Origin: Sphingomonas sp.
GTDB lineage: Bacteria > Pseudomonadota > Alphaproteobacteria > Sphingomonadales > Sphingomonadaceae
Direction: 5' to 3'
NCBI RefSeq assembly: GCF_017304635.1
Contig: NZ_JAFKMA010000003.1
Span: 375,585-439,584, forward strand
Length of the DNA stretch: 64,000 nt
Below, in pieces: positions 34,018-43,505 of this stretch; positions within the stretch are counted from its first letter, which is position 1, and each line of letters begins with the position of its first letter. The notes under the pieces were generated by a model, which was not told the DNA's origin, made no database searches, and saw only the letters and a list, made by a program, of their open reading frames with translations. Made by a program: the position numbers and the translations under genes.

Positions 34018-35015
34018 GCCATCACTCCCCGTGCCGCCACCGACTTGCGCCGGACCCGTGCCAGCAGCGGCCCCACCGCCGCATCGATCCCGAACAGGAT
34101 GATGAGCGCGGCTGCGAACATCGTCAGCCCTGCGAAATTATGCAGGAAGCCCTGCGCCGTCGCCTCGCCCGCATGATAGGTCAGCAGGATCAGGATCATC
34201 ACGCGAACCAAGTTCGCTGCCATCGCGACCGGCACGATGAACAAGGCCAGCACCAGCGCGCGCAACACATCCCCGGCATGGCGGACATAGATGTAGAAGG
34301 TCGCCAGTACCGACAGCGAAATGATCGAATTGAGCCCCGCGCACGCCGCCGCGACGAGCAGCTGGTACTGCCCGATCTGGATCCACACGCCGGTATAGCC
34401 GACCGGATAACCGAACAGCGCCAGCACCCCGACCGCGGTCTTGGTGATGACGATCTTCATCGGCAGCGTCAGCGCGTAGACGACGGTGTCGGGCGGCGGG
34501 AACACGAACACCATGTAGAACAACGGAAACGCCAGCCGCCGCAGGACATGCCCACCGACCAGAGCATAGAATGCGGTCAGCAGCACCGCGTACATCACGT
34601 ACCCCTCGATCTCGACGATCTGCGAGATGCGCGCGAGCACGAACAAGGCGAGCGCCGGGACCATCATCAGCGCCGGGCGCCACCATGGCGGCGGTGCGAT
34701 CGGGACCGCCTGCTTCCAGGCGTGGTAGAGCAGCCAGATACCGGTCAGCAGCACGATCGGGCCGTGCGCGCCCTGCTCGGTCGCCCAGCTTTCGCGCGCC
34801 ACCATCACCATCGTCGGCATGGCGACCACGAGCGCGCCGATCGCCAGCACGATTCCCGGCAACAGTCCGATCGCGAGCTTCGGCGCGGCCGGCGCCGGGA
34901 CGGCGGACCCGAGCGGTGCCGCGGCCGGTGCCGGCGTGACGGCGATGTCGTCGGGACCGAACGGTTCGGCGGACGCGGTCGAGCGATCAACCGGGGGCTG
35001 GATGTCGTCGGTCAT
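34014..35015 (-). CDS. Exosortase (EPS-type)
   Basis: A 333-residue membrane cysteine protease/transpeptidase that processes PEP-CTERM-type proteins. After a 45-residue Ala/Pro-rich N-terminal tail come about eight helices. The catalytic triad is visible: Cys225 in VAAACAGLNSIISLSVL, Arg271 in PVAMAANLVRVMILI, and His292 in GFLHNFAGLTMF. EpsI is encoded directly downstream with a 4-nt overlap. It resembles the exosortase type named V in sphingomonads, but I assign the class tentatively. Start ATG at 35015 chosen; the frame reaches a TTG at 35027. Its likely local substrate is the small PEP-CTERM protein at 21215-21541. Confidence 0.92.
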   Translation of the reverse strand: MTDDIQPPVDRSTASAEPFGPDDIAVTPAPAAAPLGSAVPAPAAPKLAIGLLPGIVLAIGALVVAMPTMVMVARESWATEQGAHGPIVLLTGIWLLYHAWKQAVPIAPPPWWRPALMMVPALALFVLARISQIVEIEGYVMYAVLLTAFYALVGGHVLRRLAFPLFYMVFVFPPPDTVVYALTLPMKIVITKTAVGVLALFGYPVGYTGVWIQIGQYQLLVAAACAGLNSIISLSVLATFYIYVRHAGDVLRALVLALFIVPVAMAANLVRVMILILLTYHAGEATAQGFLHNFAGLTMFAAALIILFGIDAAVGPLLARVRRKSVAARGVMA

Positions 35016-35117
35016 CGCATGGTGCAATCGATCATGGAACTCTTCGAACCCCGGGCATGGTCGTGATCCGGCCCCCCCGGGCCTCGTGGCGCGCCGATCG
35101 CGCGTCCGGCAACAAGC

Positions 35118-35939
35118 TCAGTTATAACGCTTCATACCATAGACGTCGCCGTATCCGTAGCCATAGGGATCGGCGAAACCGCCCTTGTACCGGTTCAGGA
35201 CGGTGCCGACGCACGGTGACGGATCGAGCAGGCGGACGCCCTCCTCGATCTGACGCGCGGTGGTGATGCCGTGGTCGATCACCATCAGGTACGCGTCGAG
35301 ATATTCCATGCAGATCATCGCGTCGTCGTCGGCGAACACCGGCGGCAGGTCGAAGATCATCTTCGCGCCCGCCGGCATCGCGTGCAGCCGGTCCATCAGC
35401 GTGCGGAAATTCTCGGTGGTCAGCAATTCGGTCGACGAGCCGGCGCACGGCTTGGTCGGCAGCACGACAAGCTTGCTGTCGTTGATCCGCAAGGCGACGT
35501 CGTGCGGATCGGCGATGTTGCCCGCCAGATAGTCGCCCAGCCCGTGGTCGGGCACGTAGTTGAGCATCTCGCCGATCGACCCGCGACGGAAGTCGAGATC
35601 GCACAGGATCACGTCGCTGTCGGCCGTCGCGGCCAGCGTCGCGGCGATGTTGACCGAGGTGAAGGTCTTGCCAGCCGCCGGCGTCGCACTGGTGATGCCG
35701 ATCATCCGCCAGTCGTTGCGCGCCATGATCTTGCCGATCTGCGTGCGCAGCAGGTGATAGGGCCGCGCACGGCGATCACGGCTGTTGAAGCCGACGATCC
35801 GCTGGCGGTCGAGTTCCTCGGGCGTCAGCGACAGCGCGGGCAGCGTCTCACCCGACACGATGAGCGGCTTCGCGCCCGTGGCCGGACGGTGGGACATGGC
35901 GGCGGCGGGCGGGGTGCCGGCGATCGGTTGATCGGTCAT
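35118..35939 (-). CDS. Tyrosine autokinase of the EPS locus (CpsD/CapB, BY-kinase)
   Basis: A 273-residue cytoplasmic bacterial tyrosine kinase. Walker A is ATPAAGKT (residues 85-92), Walker A' is LCDLDFR (112-118), Walker B is in KMIFDLPPVFADDDA. The C-terminus is a tyrosine cluster (DPYGYGYGDVYGMKRYN), the autophosphorylated tail that modulates Wzz-dependent chain length. The kinase is a separate gene from the membrane Wzz-like protein, which starts directly upstream: its stop and this start touch. Start ATG at 35939. Confidence 0.93.
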   Translation of the reverse strand: MTDQPIAGTPPAAAMSHRPATGAKPLIVSGETLPALSLTPEELDRQRIVGFNSRDRRARPYHLLRTQIGKIMARNDWRMIGITSATPAAGKTFTSVNIAATLAATADSDVILCDLDFRRGSIGEMLNYVPDHGLGDYLAGNIADPHDVALRINDSKLVVLPTKPCAGSSTELLTTENFRTLMDRLHAMPAGAKMIFDLPPVFADDDAMICMEYLDAYLMVIDHGITTARQIEEGVRLLDPSPCVGTVLNRYKGGFADPYGYGYGDVYGMKRYN

Positions 35940-37409
35940 TTACGCGGCTTTCTGCGATCGGCGGAACGGGTTGCGGAAGATGCGGGCGGCGAGCGAACGC
36001 GCCCCGCTGCCGTCGTCGATCATCGGCACCATCGCGAGCGTCGGCGCGCCGGTCAGCATGGCGATGCGGCCCGGGGTGCGGATCGGACGGAGCAGCATCT
36101 CGACCGCGAACGCCAGCAGCAAGCCGAGGCCGAGCCCGCCGGCGATGCCGCCGCCCAGGATCAGCAGGCGGTTGGGCGAGACGGGCTTGTCGGGCACGAC
36201 CGGCGGATCGACCACGACGAGGCGCTGGCCGAGTTGTTCGTTGGCGGCGCGCGACGAGGCTTGCGCCGTCATCAGCCGCTGCGACACCATGTCGTACTGC
36301 TTGTAGAGCCCCTCGAGCTTCTGCTGGAGCTGCGCGGTTTCCTGCTGCACCGCCGGGGCCATCGACTGCGAGCCGATGCTGGCACTGACCTGACCCGCTT
36401 CGCGTGCCTTGGCCGCGCGCAGGTTCGAGATCTGCTGGTTGTTGAACGCGATCTGCTGGTCGAGGTTGCTGACCGGCATCTTCTTCACGTTCTGCGCCGC
36501 CAGCCGCTTGGCTTCTTCCAGCCGCTGCTTGGCGATGATGACGTCGGGATGCGTCTCGGCATAGGTCGCACGCGCGGCTGCCAGCGCGGCCTCCGCATTG
36601 GCGACGATCGGATCGCGCTGGTCGGCGGTGCCGAGATTTTCCTTCTGCATCGCCAGCGCTTGGTTGGCGCGGACCAGTTCGGCGATCTGCATGTCGTAGC
36701 CCGCGCCGTTGCTGCCGATCACCGGCGAATTGGCGCGCGACAGGATGCCGCCGTATCGGGTGTTGAGCCCGGCGACCTGCTGCTCGAGCGCAGTGATGTC
36801 GCGCTTCAGGTTGTTGCTCTGCTCGGTCAGGAACTGGACCGTCTGGCTGGCATTGGCGACGTCGGAGGTCGAGTTGAGCTCGACGATCTGCTCCATCAGG
36901 CTTTGCGCAATCGCCTGGGTCTTGCCCGGATCGGAATAGCGATACGCGAGCTTGAACGCGATCGTGCGATCCTCGGGCTTGCTCGCGTTGAGATCGGCGT
37001 CGATCGAGGTGACGGTGATGTTTTCGCGCATCGTATCGATGATCGCCGACAGCGGCTTGCGCGCGCGGTCGGCGGCGTAGAGCTGGTTCGCCTCGATCAG
37101 CGCCAGCAGCTTGGGCCGGGTGATGACCTGCTGGCGCAGGCTTTCGATGCGGCGGTCGATGACGTCGCTGTCGCTGCCGCCGCCGATCACGTCGGTCGGC
37201 AGGCTCGGCGCCTGGACCAGCAGGGTCGCGCTCGATTCGTACTGGCGCGGCAGCACCAGCACCGCGGCGACCGCCACCACCGCCAGCACGATCGGCGGAA
37301 TGATGAGGAACCACCGGCGCTGCCACAGGATCGAGGGCAGCTGGGCGATGAAACCGCCGTCGCCGGGCGGTGCGATCGGCGCGTCGCCGCCGCTGTAATA
37401 ATCGTTCAC
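35940..37409 (-). CDS. Wzz-like polysaccharide co-polymerase (chain-length regulator)
   Basis: A 489-residue inner-membrane protein with TM1 at residues about 32-55 (WFLIIPPIVLAVVAVAAVLVL), a Wzz domain (YESSATLLVQAPS), long periplasmic coiled coils (residues about 190-390: TEQSNNLKRDITALEQQVAGLNTRYG, KQRLEEAKRLAAQNVKK, LQQKLEGLYKQYDMVSQRLMTAQASS), the GNVR-type segment VVDPPVVPDKPVSPNR and TM2 (LLILGGGIAGGLGLGLLLAFAVEMLL). It sets chain length and activates the adjacent tyrosine kinase. Overlaps the outer-membrane barrel gene by 4 nt. Confidence 0.93.
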   Translation of the reverse strand: MNDYYSGGDAPIAPPGDGGFIAQLPSILWQRRWFLIIPPIVLAVVAVAAVLVLPRQYESSATLLVQAPSLPTDVIGGGSDSDVIDRRIESLRQQVITRPKLLALIEANQLYAADRARKPLSAIIDTMRENITVTSIDADLNASKPEDRTIAFKLAYRYSDPGKTQAIAQSLMEQIVELNSTSDVANASQTVQFLTEQSNNLKRDITALEQQVAGLNTRYGGILSRANSPVIGSNGAGYDMQIAELVRANQALAMQKENLGTADQRDPIVANAEAALAAARATYAETHPDVIIAKQRLEEAKRLAAQNVKKMPVSNLDQQIAFNNQQISNLRAAKAREAGQVSASIGSQSMAPAVQQETAQLQQKLEGLYKQYDMVSQRLMTAQASSRAANEQLGQRLVVVDPPVVPDKPVSPNRLLILGGGIAGGLGLGLLLAFAVEMLLRPIRTPGRIAMLTGAPTLAMVPMIDDGSGARSLAARIFRNPFRRSQKAA

Positions 37410-38692
37410 TGCGGATTCCCGAGATGGACCTGGATACCGATCGCGCCGCTGATATTGGCGGTGCGCGGCGCGATCGAGCTATAGATCTTGGAGACGCTGG
37501 CGCTGACGAAACCGGTCAGCTTTTTGTTGAAATCGTTGTCGTAGCGCGCGGTTCCGGTGGCGAAATCGACCGCCGGATCGGTCAGGATCTGGCTGTGGCT
37601 GCTGCCGGTGCGGGCATAGGCCGCGCTGAGCGTGAGGCGCTGGCGCGCCGCCAGCGTCCAGCTATAGTCGGCGTTGATGTTGGTCGTGACGCGCACGTTG
37701 CCGTTGATCGACGGCTGCGGGCTGCGGTCGCCGGCCACGCAGAACCGCGTGAACTCGCCCTGCCGGCAGAAGCGCACGCGCCCGGTCAGCGCGGTAAAGT
37801 GCGTATCCGGCTGGCCGAGCCGCCCGTCGATGTTGGTGAACGATGCGCCGAGCGCGACCGATGCCGACCAGCGCTCGCCGAACTTGCGGTCGACCGACAG
37901 CAATGCCGAAATCACCCCGGCATCGCCCTGATTGGGGTCGAGATAGTTGGTGCGGTCGTACCCGCCGATCACCCCAACCGACAGATATTCGTCGAACTGG
38001 TGGCTGAAGCGCAACTCGCCGCCCAGCGTGTTGTAGTCCGATCCCAGCGCCGACTGGTAGCGGAGCGCCCGCGCGTTGAAATCGGCCGACAGGCTGCTGC
38101 GCGGCGACAACAGGTAATCGACGCCGACGTTCGACGCGAGCGACGTCAGCCGCGTCCGCGTACCGATCAGGTTGACGTCGGTGATGCCGTTCAGCGAGTT
38201 CTGCAACGAGGTGTCGGGCGTCGTCGCAGCGGGATCGACCGGGGACGAATTGAGCGGATCGGACGCGATCAGGCCCGGCCGGCCATATCCGGCGAACCCG
38301 CCCTCGCTATAGGCGAACAGCCCGCTGCCGCGCAGCGTCACGCGCTCCGACCGCTTCGACACGATCTCGGCATCGACCGAGTAATTGTCCTCGAGCCCGT
38401 AGCGGTGGAGGAACTGGCGGAACTGCGCCGACCCGCGGATCGACACTTGCGTCAGCGCGTCCTGCACCGTCAGCGAGGGGCGCAGTTCGGCGTTCGCGGC
38501 GAATTCCGCGTTGCTCGAATCGGAGGCGTTGTACGGATTGGTCTCGACGCTCAGGCCGGTCGAGGCGATCAGCCCGGTGCGCACTTCCTGCGCCTGCGCC
38601 AATCCGGGGGCGAGCATCGGCACCCCCGTCAGGGCGACCAGCCCGATACAGCGTCCGGCGTGCCGAACTGCCTTGCTGCGCATCGTCTTCAA
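37406..38692 (-). CDS. Outer-membrane beta-barrel protein of the EPS locus
   Basis: A 428-residue protein with signal peptide (CIGLVALTGVPMLAPGLAQAQ) and a repeated beta-hairpin pattern (alternating hydrophobic strands ending in ...ANISGAIGIQVHLGNPQ) typical of EPS-associated outer-membrane barrels annotated as outer membrane beta-barrel or EpsL-like proteins. Only two cysteines, both in a short loop at FCRQGEFTRFC. It probably forms or supports the outer-membrane exit of the polymer with the export protein encoded just upstream. Gap of 26 nt to that gene, 4-nt overlap with the Wzz gene. Confidence 0.78.
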   Translation of the reverse strand: MKTMRSKAVRHAGRCIGLVALTGVPMLAPGLAQAQEVRTGLIASTGLSVETNPYNASDSSNAEFAANAELRPSLTVQDALTQVSIRGSAQFRQFLHRYGLEDNYSVDAEIVSKRSERVTLRGSGLFAYSEGGFAGYGRPGLIASDPLNSSPVDPAATTPDTSLQNSLNGITDVNLIGTRTRLTSLASNVGVDYLLSPRSSLSADFNARALRYQSALGSDYNTLGGELRFSHQFDEYLSVGVIGGYDRTNYLDPNQGDAGVISALLSVDRKFGERWSASVALGASFTNIDGRLGQPDTHFTALTGRVRFCRQGEFTRFCVAGDRSPQPSINGNVRVTTNINADYSWTLAARQRLTLSAAYARTGSSHSQILTDPAVDFATGTARYDNDFNKKLTGFVSASVSKIYSSIAPRTANISGAIGIQVHLGNPQ

Positions 38693-38718
38693 ACCCCCAA
38701 TGACCGGTACCGTACCCC

Positions 38719-39348
38719 TTACGGTACGATAACGATATCGCCCGGGAGCAGCGGAACGGCCGTCCCCTTGTCGATCGTGCCCGCCGCATTCCCCTTGAAC
38801 ACCGAGGACAAGCGCACGCGCAACGTGACGTCATGGTCACCCTGGCGGCGAATGATTGAAACATTGTCAAGATTGGCGAACTCGGCCGGGCCGCCGGCCA
38901 GGCTGACCGCGTCGATGACGTTGATGTAGCGGCCCGGGGTGAACGACCCCGGCGAGCGCACCTTGCCCATCACCGAGAATTGCAGGCCGGCCGGGTTGCG
39001 CACCGACACGGTCACGTTGGGCACTTCGCCGCGATATTGCGGCTTCAGCCGCTCGCTAATCATCCGCTCGACCGCCTGGGGCAGCATGCCCTGGACGTGG
39101 ATCTGGCCGACCAGCGGGAACGCCACCGTGCCGTCGGGGAGCACGCGCAGCACGCGCTGCAACCGCTCCTCGCCCCACACATAGACTTCGAGCTCGTCGC
39201 CCGGATTGATCGTGTAGGTCGGGGCCGGATCCGCGGCCCCCTGTGCCGAGGCCGCCCGCGGCGCGCTAAGCGCCAGCGAAGCGAACGAAGCCACGATCAG
39301 ACCAGCCGCCGCGATGCGGCGCCCCACCCCTGCCAGACGGAAACGCAA
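38719..39348 (-). CDS. Polysaccharide export protein (Wza/outer-membrane auxiliary family)
   Basis: A 209-residue exported protein. The start is TTG at 39348, preceded by GGAG seven bases upstream, giving a signal peptide (AAAGLIVASFASLALSAPRAASA). The body has the polysaccharide-biosynthesis/export domain (YTINPGDELEVYVWGEERLQRVLRVLPDGTVAFPLVGQIHVQGMLPQAVERMI) and an SLBB domain (VSVRNPAGLQFSVMGKVRSPGSFTPGRYINVIDAVSLAGG). There is no lipobox Cys, unlike classical Wza, and it is short, so the pore may need the barrel protein. It heads the long minus-strand EPS operon and diverges from the TPR gene with only 53 nt between starts. Confidence 0.92.
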   Translation of the reverse strand: MRFRLAGVGRRIAAAGLIVASFASLALSAPRAASAQGAADPAPTYTINPGDELEVYVWGEERLQRVLRVLPDGTVAFPLVGQIHVQGMLPQAVERMISERLKPQYRGEVPNVTVSVRNPAGLQFSVMGKVRSPGSFTPGRYINVIDAVSLAGGPAEFANLDNVSIIRRQGDHDVTLRVRLSSVFKGNAAGTIDKGTAVPLLPGDIVIVP

Positions 39349-39401
39349 GCCGTAACTCCAATATACTCGACGGAAAGAACCTCGGCGCTATAGCAGCGGG
39401 T

Positions 39402-40973
39402 ATGCGCGCCTTCCAGCCTAAACTCCGGTGGTTAACCCTCTTTAAAGGAAACGCTATTGCCGCATTACTTGTGGCAGGCGTCGTCACCGCGGGTTGCAGC
39501 AGCAAAACGCAGCGCGCGTATGTCGAGGGACAGACCGCGCAATCGCTGTTCGACGCGGGGAATCTGCCCGCGGCGCTGAACGCGATCAACCGGGCGCTGG
39601 CGCTGCGCGACGACCAGATCGACCTGATCCTGCTGAGCGGGCGCATCCGCTATCGCATGGGCGACTATAGTGGCGCGTTCGACGCCTACAACATGGCGCT
39701 CGCGATCGATCCGATGAACCCCGAAGCGTTGCAGGCGGTGTCACAGATCGGCGCCTCGATCGGCCACGACGCCGAATCCGCCTCGGCGACCGATCGCATC
39801 CTGTCGGTCGAGCCCAACAATGCCAGCGCCCTGCTCATCAAGGGCGTCGGCATGCTCAACCATCACGATTATGCCGGGGCCGAGGCGATCGGCGACAAGA
39901 TGCTGAAGGCCGACGCGCAGAGCGAGCCGGGGGTCGTGCTGAAGGCGCGCGCGATGTTCCTGTCGGATCGCCAGGCCGACGCGCTGGCGCTGCTGCGCGA
40001 TGCGCTCAAGCGGCTCGGGCCCAAGCAGATGATCGTGACCGCCTTGCTCGAATGCGCGCGCGACCAGGGCGATTCGGCCCTGATGCTCGACCAGTTCCGC
40101 GCGTTGGGAGAGATCGTCCCCGACAATGTCGACCTGACGATCGACGAGGCTAATCTCGACTACAAGCTCGGCCATGTCGACGACGCTCGCAAGCGCGGCG
40201 CGGCGTTGCTGGCCAAGCATGGCGACGACCTCGACGCGGTCGCGCGGCTCGCCAACCTGTGGACGGAATACGACGCGACTCCGCTCGATCGCGGCCAGAT
40301 CGACGATCTGGCGAGCAACGGCCCGCCGGCGGCGCGGCTCGCGGTCGCGCGCTTCCTGCTGGGCAAGGGCGATACGACAAGCGCCGCCGCGCTGATCGGA
40401 TCGCTGCCGGGCGGCGAGGCGACGGGCATGCGCGCGCGCATCGCCTATGCCGAGAATGGCGATACCGGCCCGGCCGAGAAGGTGCTGACGACCGACCAGA
40501 GCAATTGCGACGCGCTGAGCGTCCGCGCGATCGATGCGCTCAAGCAGCAGGATCCGACCAAGTCGGTGATCGCCGCGCAGGAAGTCGCGAGCCAGTGCCC
40601 CGAACGCGACGGCTTCGACCTGCTCGCCAACGCCTATCGCGCCAAGGGCAATGCGGTCGCGGTGCGCCAGGCCTATCTCGACGCGTCCCGGGCGCGGCCG
40701 CTCGACACCGTGCGCGTCGATCACTTCGCGGCGTGGCTGATCGAAAGCGGCGATCGCCAGGAAGCGGTCAACGTCGCACGGCGGCTGACGCAGCGCGCGC
40801 CGGCCAAGATCAGCGCGTGGCAGCTGCTCGGCAAGGTCTGCACGAAGGTCGGCGACAAAGCGTGCATCGACGAGGCCCGCGCCGGCGAGGCGGCCGCGCG
40901 CCGGAACTTCGCGATGGACCTGCCGCCGGGCCAGCGCCGGCCCAACCCGCTGCTCGGCAGCAGCTGGCGGTGA
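39402..40973 (+). CDS. TPR-repeat lipoprotein of the EPS/exosortase system
   Basis: A 523-residue predicted lipoprotein: lipobox VTAGC with Cys32 followed by SS. Tetratricopeptide repeats run through most of the chain (for example LFDAGNLPAALNAINRALALRDDQIDLILLSGRIRYRMGDYSGAFDAYNMALAIDPMNPEAL). It resembles the TPR proteins encoded beside exosortases (PrsT-like), which are thought to scaffold the secretion complex in the periplasm. GTG of the next gene overlaps its stop by 4 nt. Divergent from the export gene. The exact partner is inferred. Confidence 0.88.
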   Translation: MRAFQPKLRWLTLFKGNAIAALLVAGVVTAGCSSKTQRAYVEGQTAQSLFDAGNLPAALNAINRALALRDDQIDLILLSGRIRYRMGDYSGAFDAYNMALAIDPMNPEALQAVSQIGASIGHDAESASATDRILSVEPNNASALLIKGVGMLNHHDYAGAEAIGDKMLKADAQSEPGVVLKARAMFLSDRQADALALLRDALKRLGPKQMIVTALLECARDQGDSALMLDQFRALGEIVPDNVDLTIDEANLDYKLGHVDDARKRGAALLAKHGDDLDAVARLANLWTEYDATPLDRGQIDDLASNGPPAARLAVARFLLGKGDTTSAAALIGSLPGGEATGMRARIAYAENGDTGPAEKVLTTDQSNCDALSVRAIDALKQQDPTKSVIAAQEVASQCPERDGFDLLANAYRAKGNAVAVRQAYLDASRARPLDTVRVDHFAAWLIESGDRQEAVNVARRLTQRAPAKISAWQLLGKVCTKVGDKACIDEARAGEAAARRNFAMDLPPGQRRPNPLLGSSWR

Positions 40974-41758
40974 GCGAGGACACCGGGGGCGGCCCGCCCT
41001 TCGCCACGGTCGAGTTCCTCGGCATGGAGTTCGCGCGGACCGACCTCGACGCGGTGCGCCGCTGGGTGCTGGCGGCGATGGCCGACGAGCGATTCCGCTA
41101 CGTCGTCACGCCCAACGTCGATCACGTCGTGCGGATGCACCAGCGCGACGCGCCACCCTGGCAAGCTGCGTTCGTCGCCGCCGAGCGCGACGCGGACCTG
41201 TGCGTCAACGACAGCCGCGTGCTGGCGAAGTTGGCGAAGCTGTCGCGGATCGACCTGCCCGTCGTGCCGGGCAGCGACCTGACGCGCATACTGCTCGACG
41301 GCGGCATCCCGGCGGGGACGACGGTCGCGCTGATCGGCGGGGGGACGGCCGATGCGGCATGGCTGCGCGAGCGGCTGCCCGGCGCGCGCATCCTCCATTT
41401 CGACCCGCCGATGCGCGTGCTGCACAGCGCCGAGGCGCAGCAGGCGATCGTCGATGTCGTCGAGGCCGAGCGGCCGCATCTGACCCTGTTCGCGATCGGC
41501 GCGCCGCAAAGCGAGATCGTCGCGCACCAGCTCCAGCGGCGCGGCCGTGCCCGCGGCGTCGCGCTGTGCATCGGCGCGTCGATCGAGTTCCTGACTGGCG
41601 CCAAACGCCGCGCGCCGCGCTTCGTCCAGCGGCTGGGGATGGAATGGGCGTTCCGCCTACTCAGCGAACCGCGCCGGCTGTGGCGCCGCTATCTGGTCGA
41701 GGGACCGCGCGTGTTCGCGATCTGGCGGCGGTGGCACCGGCGGCGGACGGCCGGCTGA
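40970..41758 (+). CDS. WecG/TagA/CpsF family glycosyltransferase (GT26)
   Basis: A 262-residue GT26 glycosyltransferase, start GTG at 40970 in a GTGA overlap with the TPR gene. Family motifs: YVVTPNVDHVVRMHQRD, ADLCVNDSRVLAKLAKL, VALIGGGTADAAWLRERLPGAR, LTLFAIGAPQSEIVAHQLQRRG, CIGASIEFLTGAKRRAPRFVQRLGMEWAFRLLSEPRRLWRRY. It transfers a sugar (ManNAcA or ManNAc in known members) to lipid-linked intermediates, so it likely adds the second sugar of the EPS unit. The open frame extends upstream to 40259 but is a shadow of the TPR gene. Basic C-terminus suggests membrane association. Confidence 0.93.
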   Translation: MSEDTGGGPPFATVEFLGMEFARTDLDAVRRWVLAAMADERFRYVVTPNVDHVVRMHQRDAPPWQAAFVAAERDADLCVNDSRVLAKLAKLSRIDLPVVPGSDLTRILLDGGIPAGTTVALIGGGTADAAWLRERLPGARILHFDPPMRVLHSAEAQQAIVDVVEAERPHLTLFAIGAPQSEIVAHQLQRRGRARGVALCIGASIEFLTGAKRRAPRFVQRLGMEWAFRLLSEPRRLWRRYLVEGPRVFAIWRRWHRRRTAG

Positions 41759-41786
41759 ACCGGCCGCCCGCGCCAGCGCGTCACTT

Positions 41787-43505
41787 TCAGGTCCCCGCCG
41801 CCTTGAACACCACCGCGCCGCGCGAGAAGGTGCCGAACGCGAAATCGAAGCTGGCGACGCCGCTGGTCGTGCGCTTGGCGACGATCAGGCCCACCCGCTC
41901 GCCATTGCTGACCGCGCCGAGCAGCTCGTCGACCGGCGTCGTCCCGCTATTGACCGACCCGCCGGTCGCGCCCGCCCCGCCATATTCGGACAGGAACGCG
42001 AGCGCGAGGCCCGATGCCGGTACGGTCAGCGCGTTGGTCAGATGCGGCTGGCTCTCGTTCGCTGGCGCGCCGTAATCGACCTGCACCGGCGTCGGATCGG
42101 CCCCGGTCATCACGCCCCAGGCCAATGTCGTCTGGTTGGTGAACCCGCCATAGGTCACGACTACCGTCCGCGCGCCCGCCGCCGCGATCGGGCACGTCCA
42201 GATGTCGAGCGAATCGCCGTTGCCCGAGACGATCCCCGTGCCGCACCGTGTCGCCGCCACGCCGTCGACGGTCATGCCGCTCGCGATCCGCCCGCTGTTG
42301 AGCGCGATCACCGCCGTGCCCGCCGCGGCGAACGCCACGCCGAAGCTTTGCGTGAAGGCCGGAGACACCGCGGGCGTCTGGTTGTTGGCGATGCCGCCAT
42401 GGGCGTAGGCGACCGGCGTCACGCTGGCGACCGTGCGGTAGGTCAGCGTCCGCGTCTCGCTGCCGATGGTCAGGTCGACGCCGACGGTGCTCGCATTGCT
42501 GTCGCTCGTCGTCAGCTTCAGGTCGATCGTGTCGCCATTGTACAGGCGGTAGCCGTTACCGCCGTCAGAGCCGATCGCCGCGCCGAACGCGCCGCCGTTG
42601 AGGCTGATCTGCGCGCCCGTGACGCTCGCGCCGAGCGAGGTGCCCGCCGGATCGAGTCCCGACACGACGATCCGCCGCACGATCACGGTCGCAGTCGCGA
42701 GGTTGGTCTCACTCGACGGCCAGCGCGCGGCGTACATCCGCGTCGATCCCGCGCGCGTCGCATCGAACAGGCTGTCCGCGACGGTCTTCAGGATCGTGCC
42801 GAGCACATCTTGGCCCGCCTGGGTCGGATGCACGCCATCGATATTGTTGATGAGCGCCGTATTGTCGGCGGCGTTGAAATCGGGCTGCTCGCCCATCGGA
42901 TAGTAGAAATCGGCCCATTGTCCCCACACCGCCGGGTCGCGGGCGCTGGCCAGCAACGCGGCGCGCTTGGCGGTGAACGCGCCGTAGTTGGCGTAGACCT
43001 GGTTGGTGCAGAGCGGAATCGGCGGCGACCAGCCGATGCGGACGCCCGATGCGTGCGCCGACGTTGCCCACGCCGTCAGCCGCTGCCGGTAATTGGCGAC
43101 CGAATAGGTCTGCAGGTCGTTGGTCCCGATCATCGTCAGGATCGCCTGCGCGCCCGCGGCGACGTCGGCGGACAGGTTGAGCGCCAGCGTGTTGCCGCTC
43201 GGCGTGCCGTCGTCCGCCCCCTCGACCGGCGGCCCGGCGAACGCCGCGCCGCCGACGGTGCGGCTGTTCTGCGCGTTGACCGTCGCGGTCTTGCCCGCCG
43301 GCGCCGCCGCGGCATAGCGCCACGCGAAGCCGTCATTGCCCGCGCCGCCGGCGAAGGTGATGCTGTCGCCCTCGATCACGATGCGGTCGATCGATGCCGA
43401 TGGGGTCGGGGTCGGCGACGGCGCGGGTGTCGGCGATGGCGTCGGCGTCGCTAATGCGGTTCGGCGGCGCGCGATCTCGGGCAGGCGCAACCCCAGCCCG
43501 AACAT
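41787..43505 (-). CDS. SGNH/GDSL hydrolase with Ig-like C-terminal modules
   Basis: A 572-residue protein. After a short N-terminus and a proline-threonine linker (ATPTPSPTPAPSPTPTPS, residues about 19-37) comes a catalytic SGNH domain: Ser48 in VIEGDSITF, the GTND block (MIGTNDLQTYS), and the C-terminal catalytic pair in DGVHPT. The second half is a beta-rich region with repeated GGAFGAAIG, SGMTVDG and TYGGF hairpins. Such proteins are esterases or lipases that often deacetylate polysaccharides. The absence of a clear signal peptide is unusual for such a domain; secretion is uncertain. Its ATG is coupled to a 16-codon upstream ORF (43505-43555). Confidence 0.8.
   Translation of the reverse strand: MFGLGLRLPEIARRRTALATPTPSPTPAPSPTPTPSASIDRIVIEGDSITFAGGAGNDGFAWRYAAAAPAGKTATVNAQNSRTVGGAAFAGPPVEGADDGTPSGNTLALNLSADVAAGAQAILTMIGTNDLQTYSVANYRQRLTAWATSAHASGVRIGWSPPIPLCTNQVYANYGAFTAKRAALLASARDPAVWGQWADFYYPMGEQPDFNAADNTALINNIDGVHPTQAGQDVLGTILKTVADSLFDATRAGSTRMYAARWPSSETNLATATVIVRRIVVSGLDPAGTSLGASVTGAQISLNGGAFGAAIGSDGGNGYRLYNGDTIDLKLTTSDSNASTVGVDLTIGSETRTLTYRTVASVTPVAYAHGGIANNQTPAVSPAFTQSFGVAFAAAGTAVIALNSGRIASGMTVDGVAATRCGTGIVSGNGDSLDIWTCPIAAAGARTVVVTYGGFTNQTTLAWGVMTGADPTPVQVDYGAPANESQPHLTNALTVPASGLALAFLSEYGGAGATGGSVNSGTTPVDELLGAVSNGERVGLIVAKRTTSGVASFDFAFGTFSRGAVVFKAAGT

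Noticed and set aside
35271-37484. 737-codon open frame on the plus strand over the kinase and Wzz genes
   Set aside because: Shadow of two genes with full motif support; no recognisable domain.
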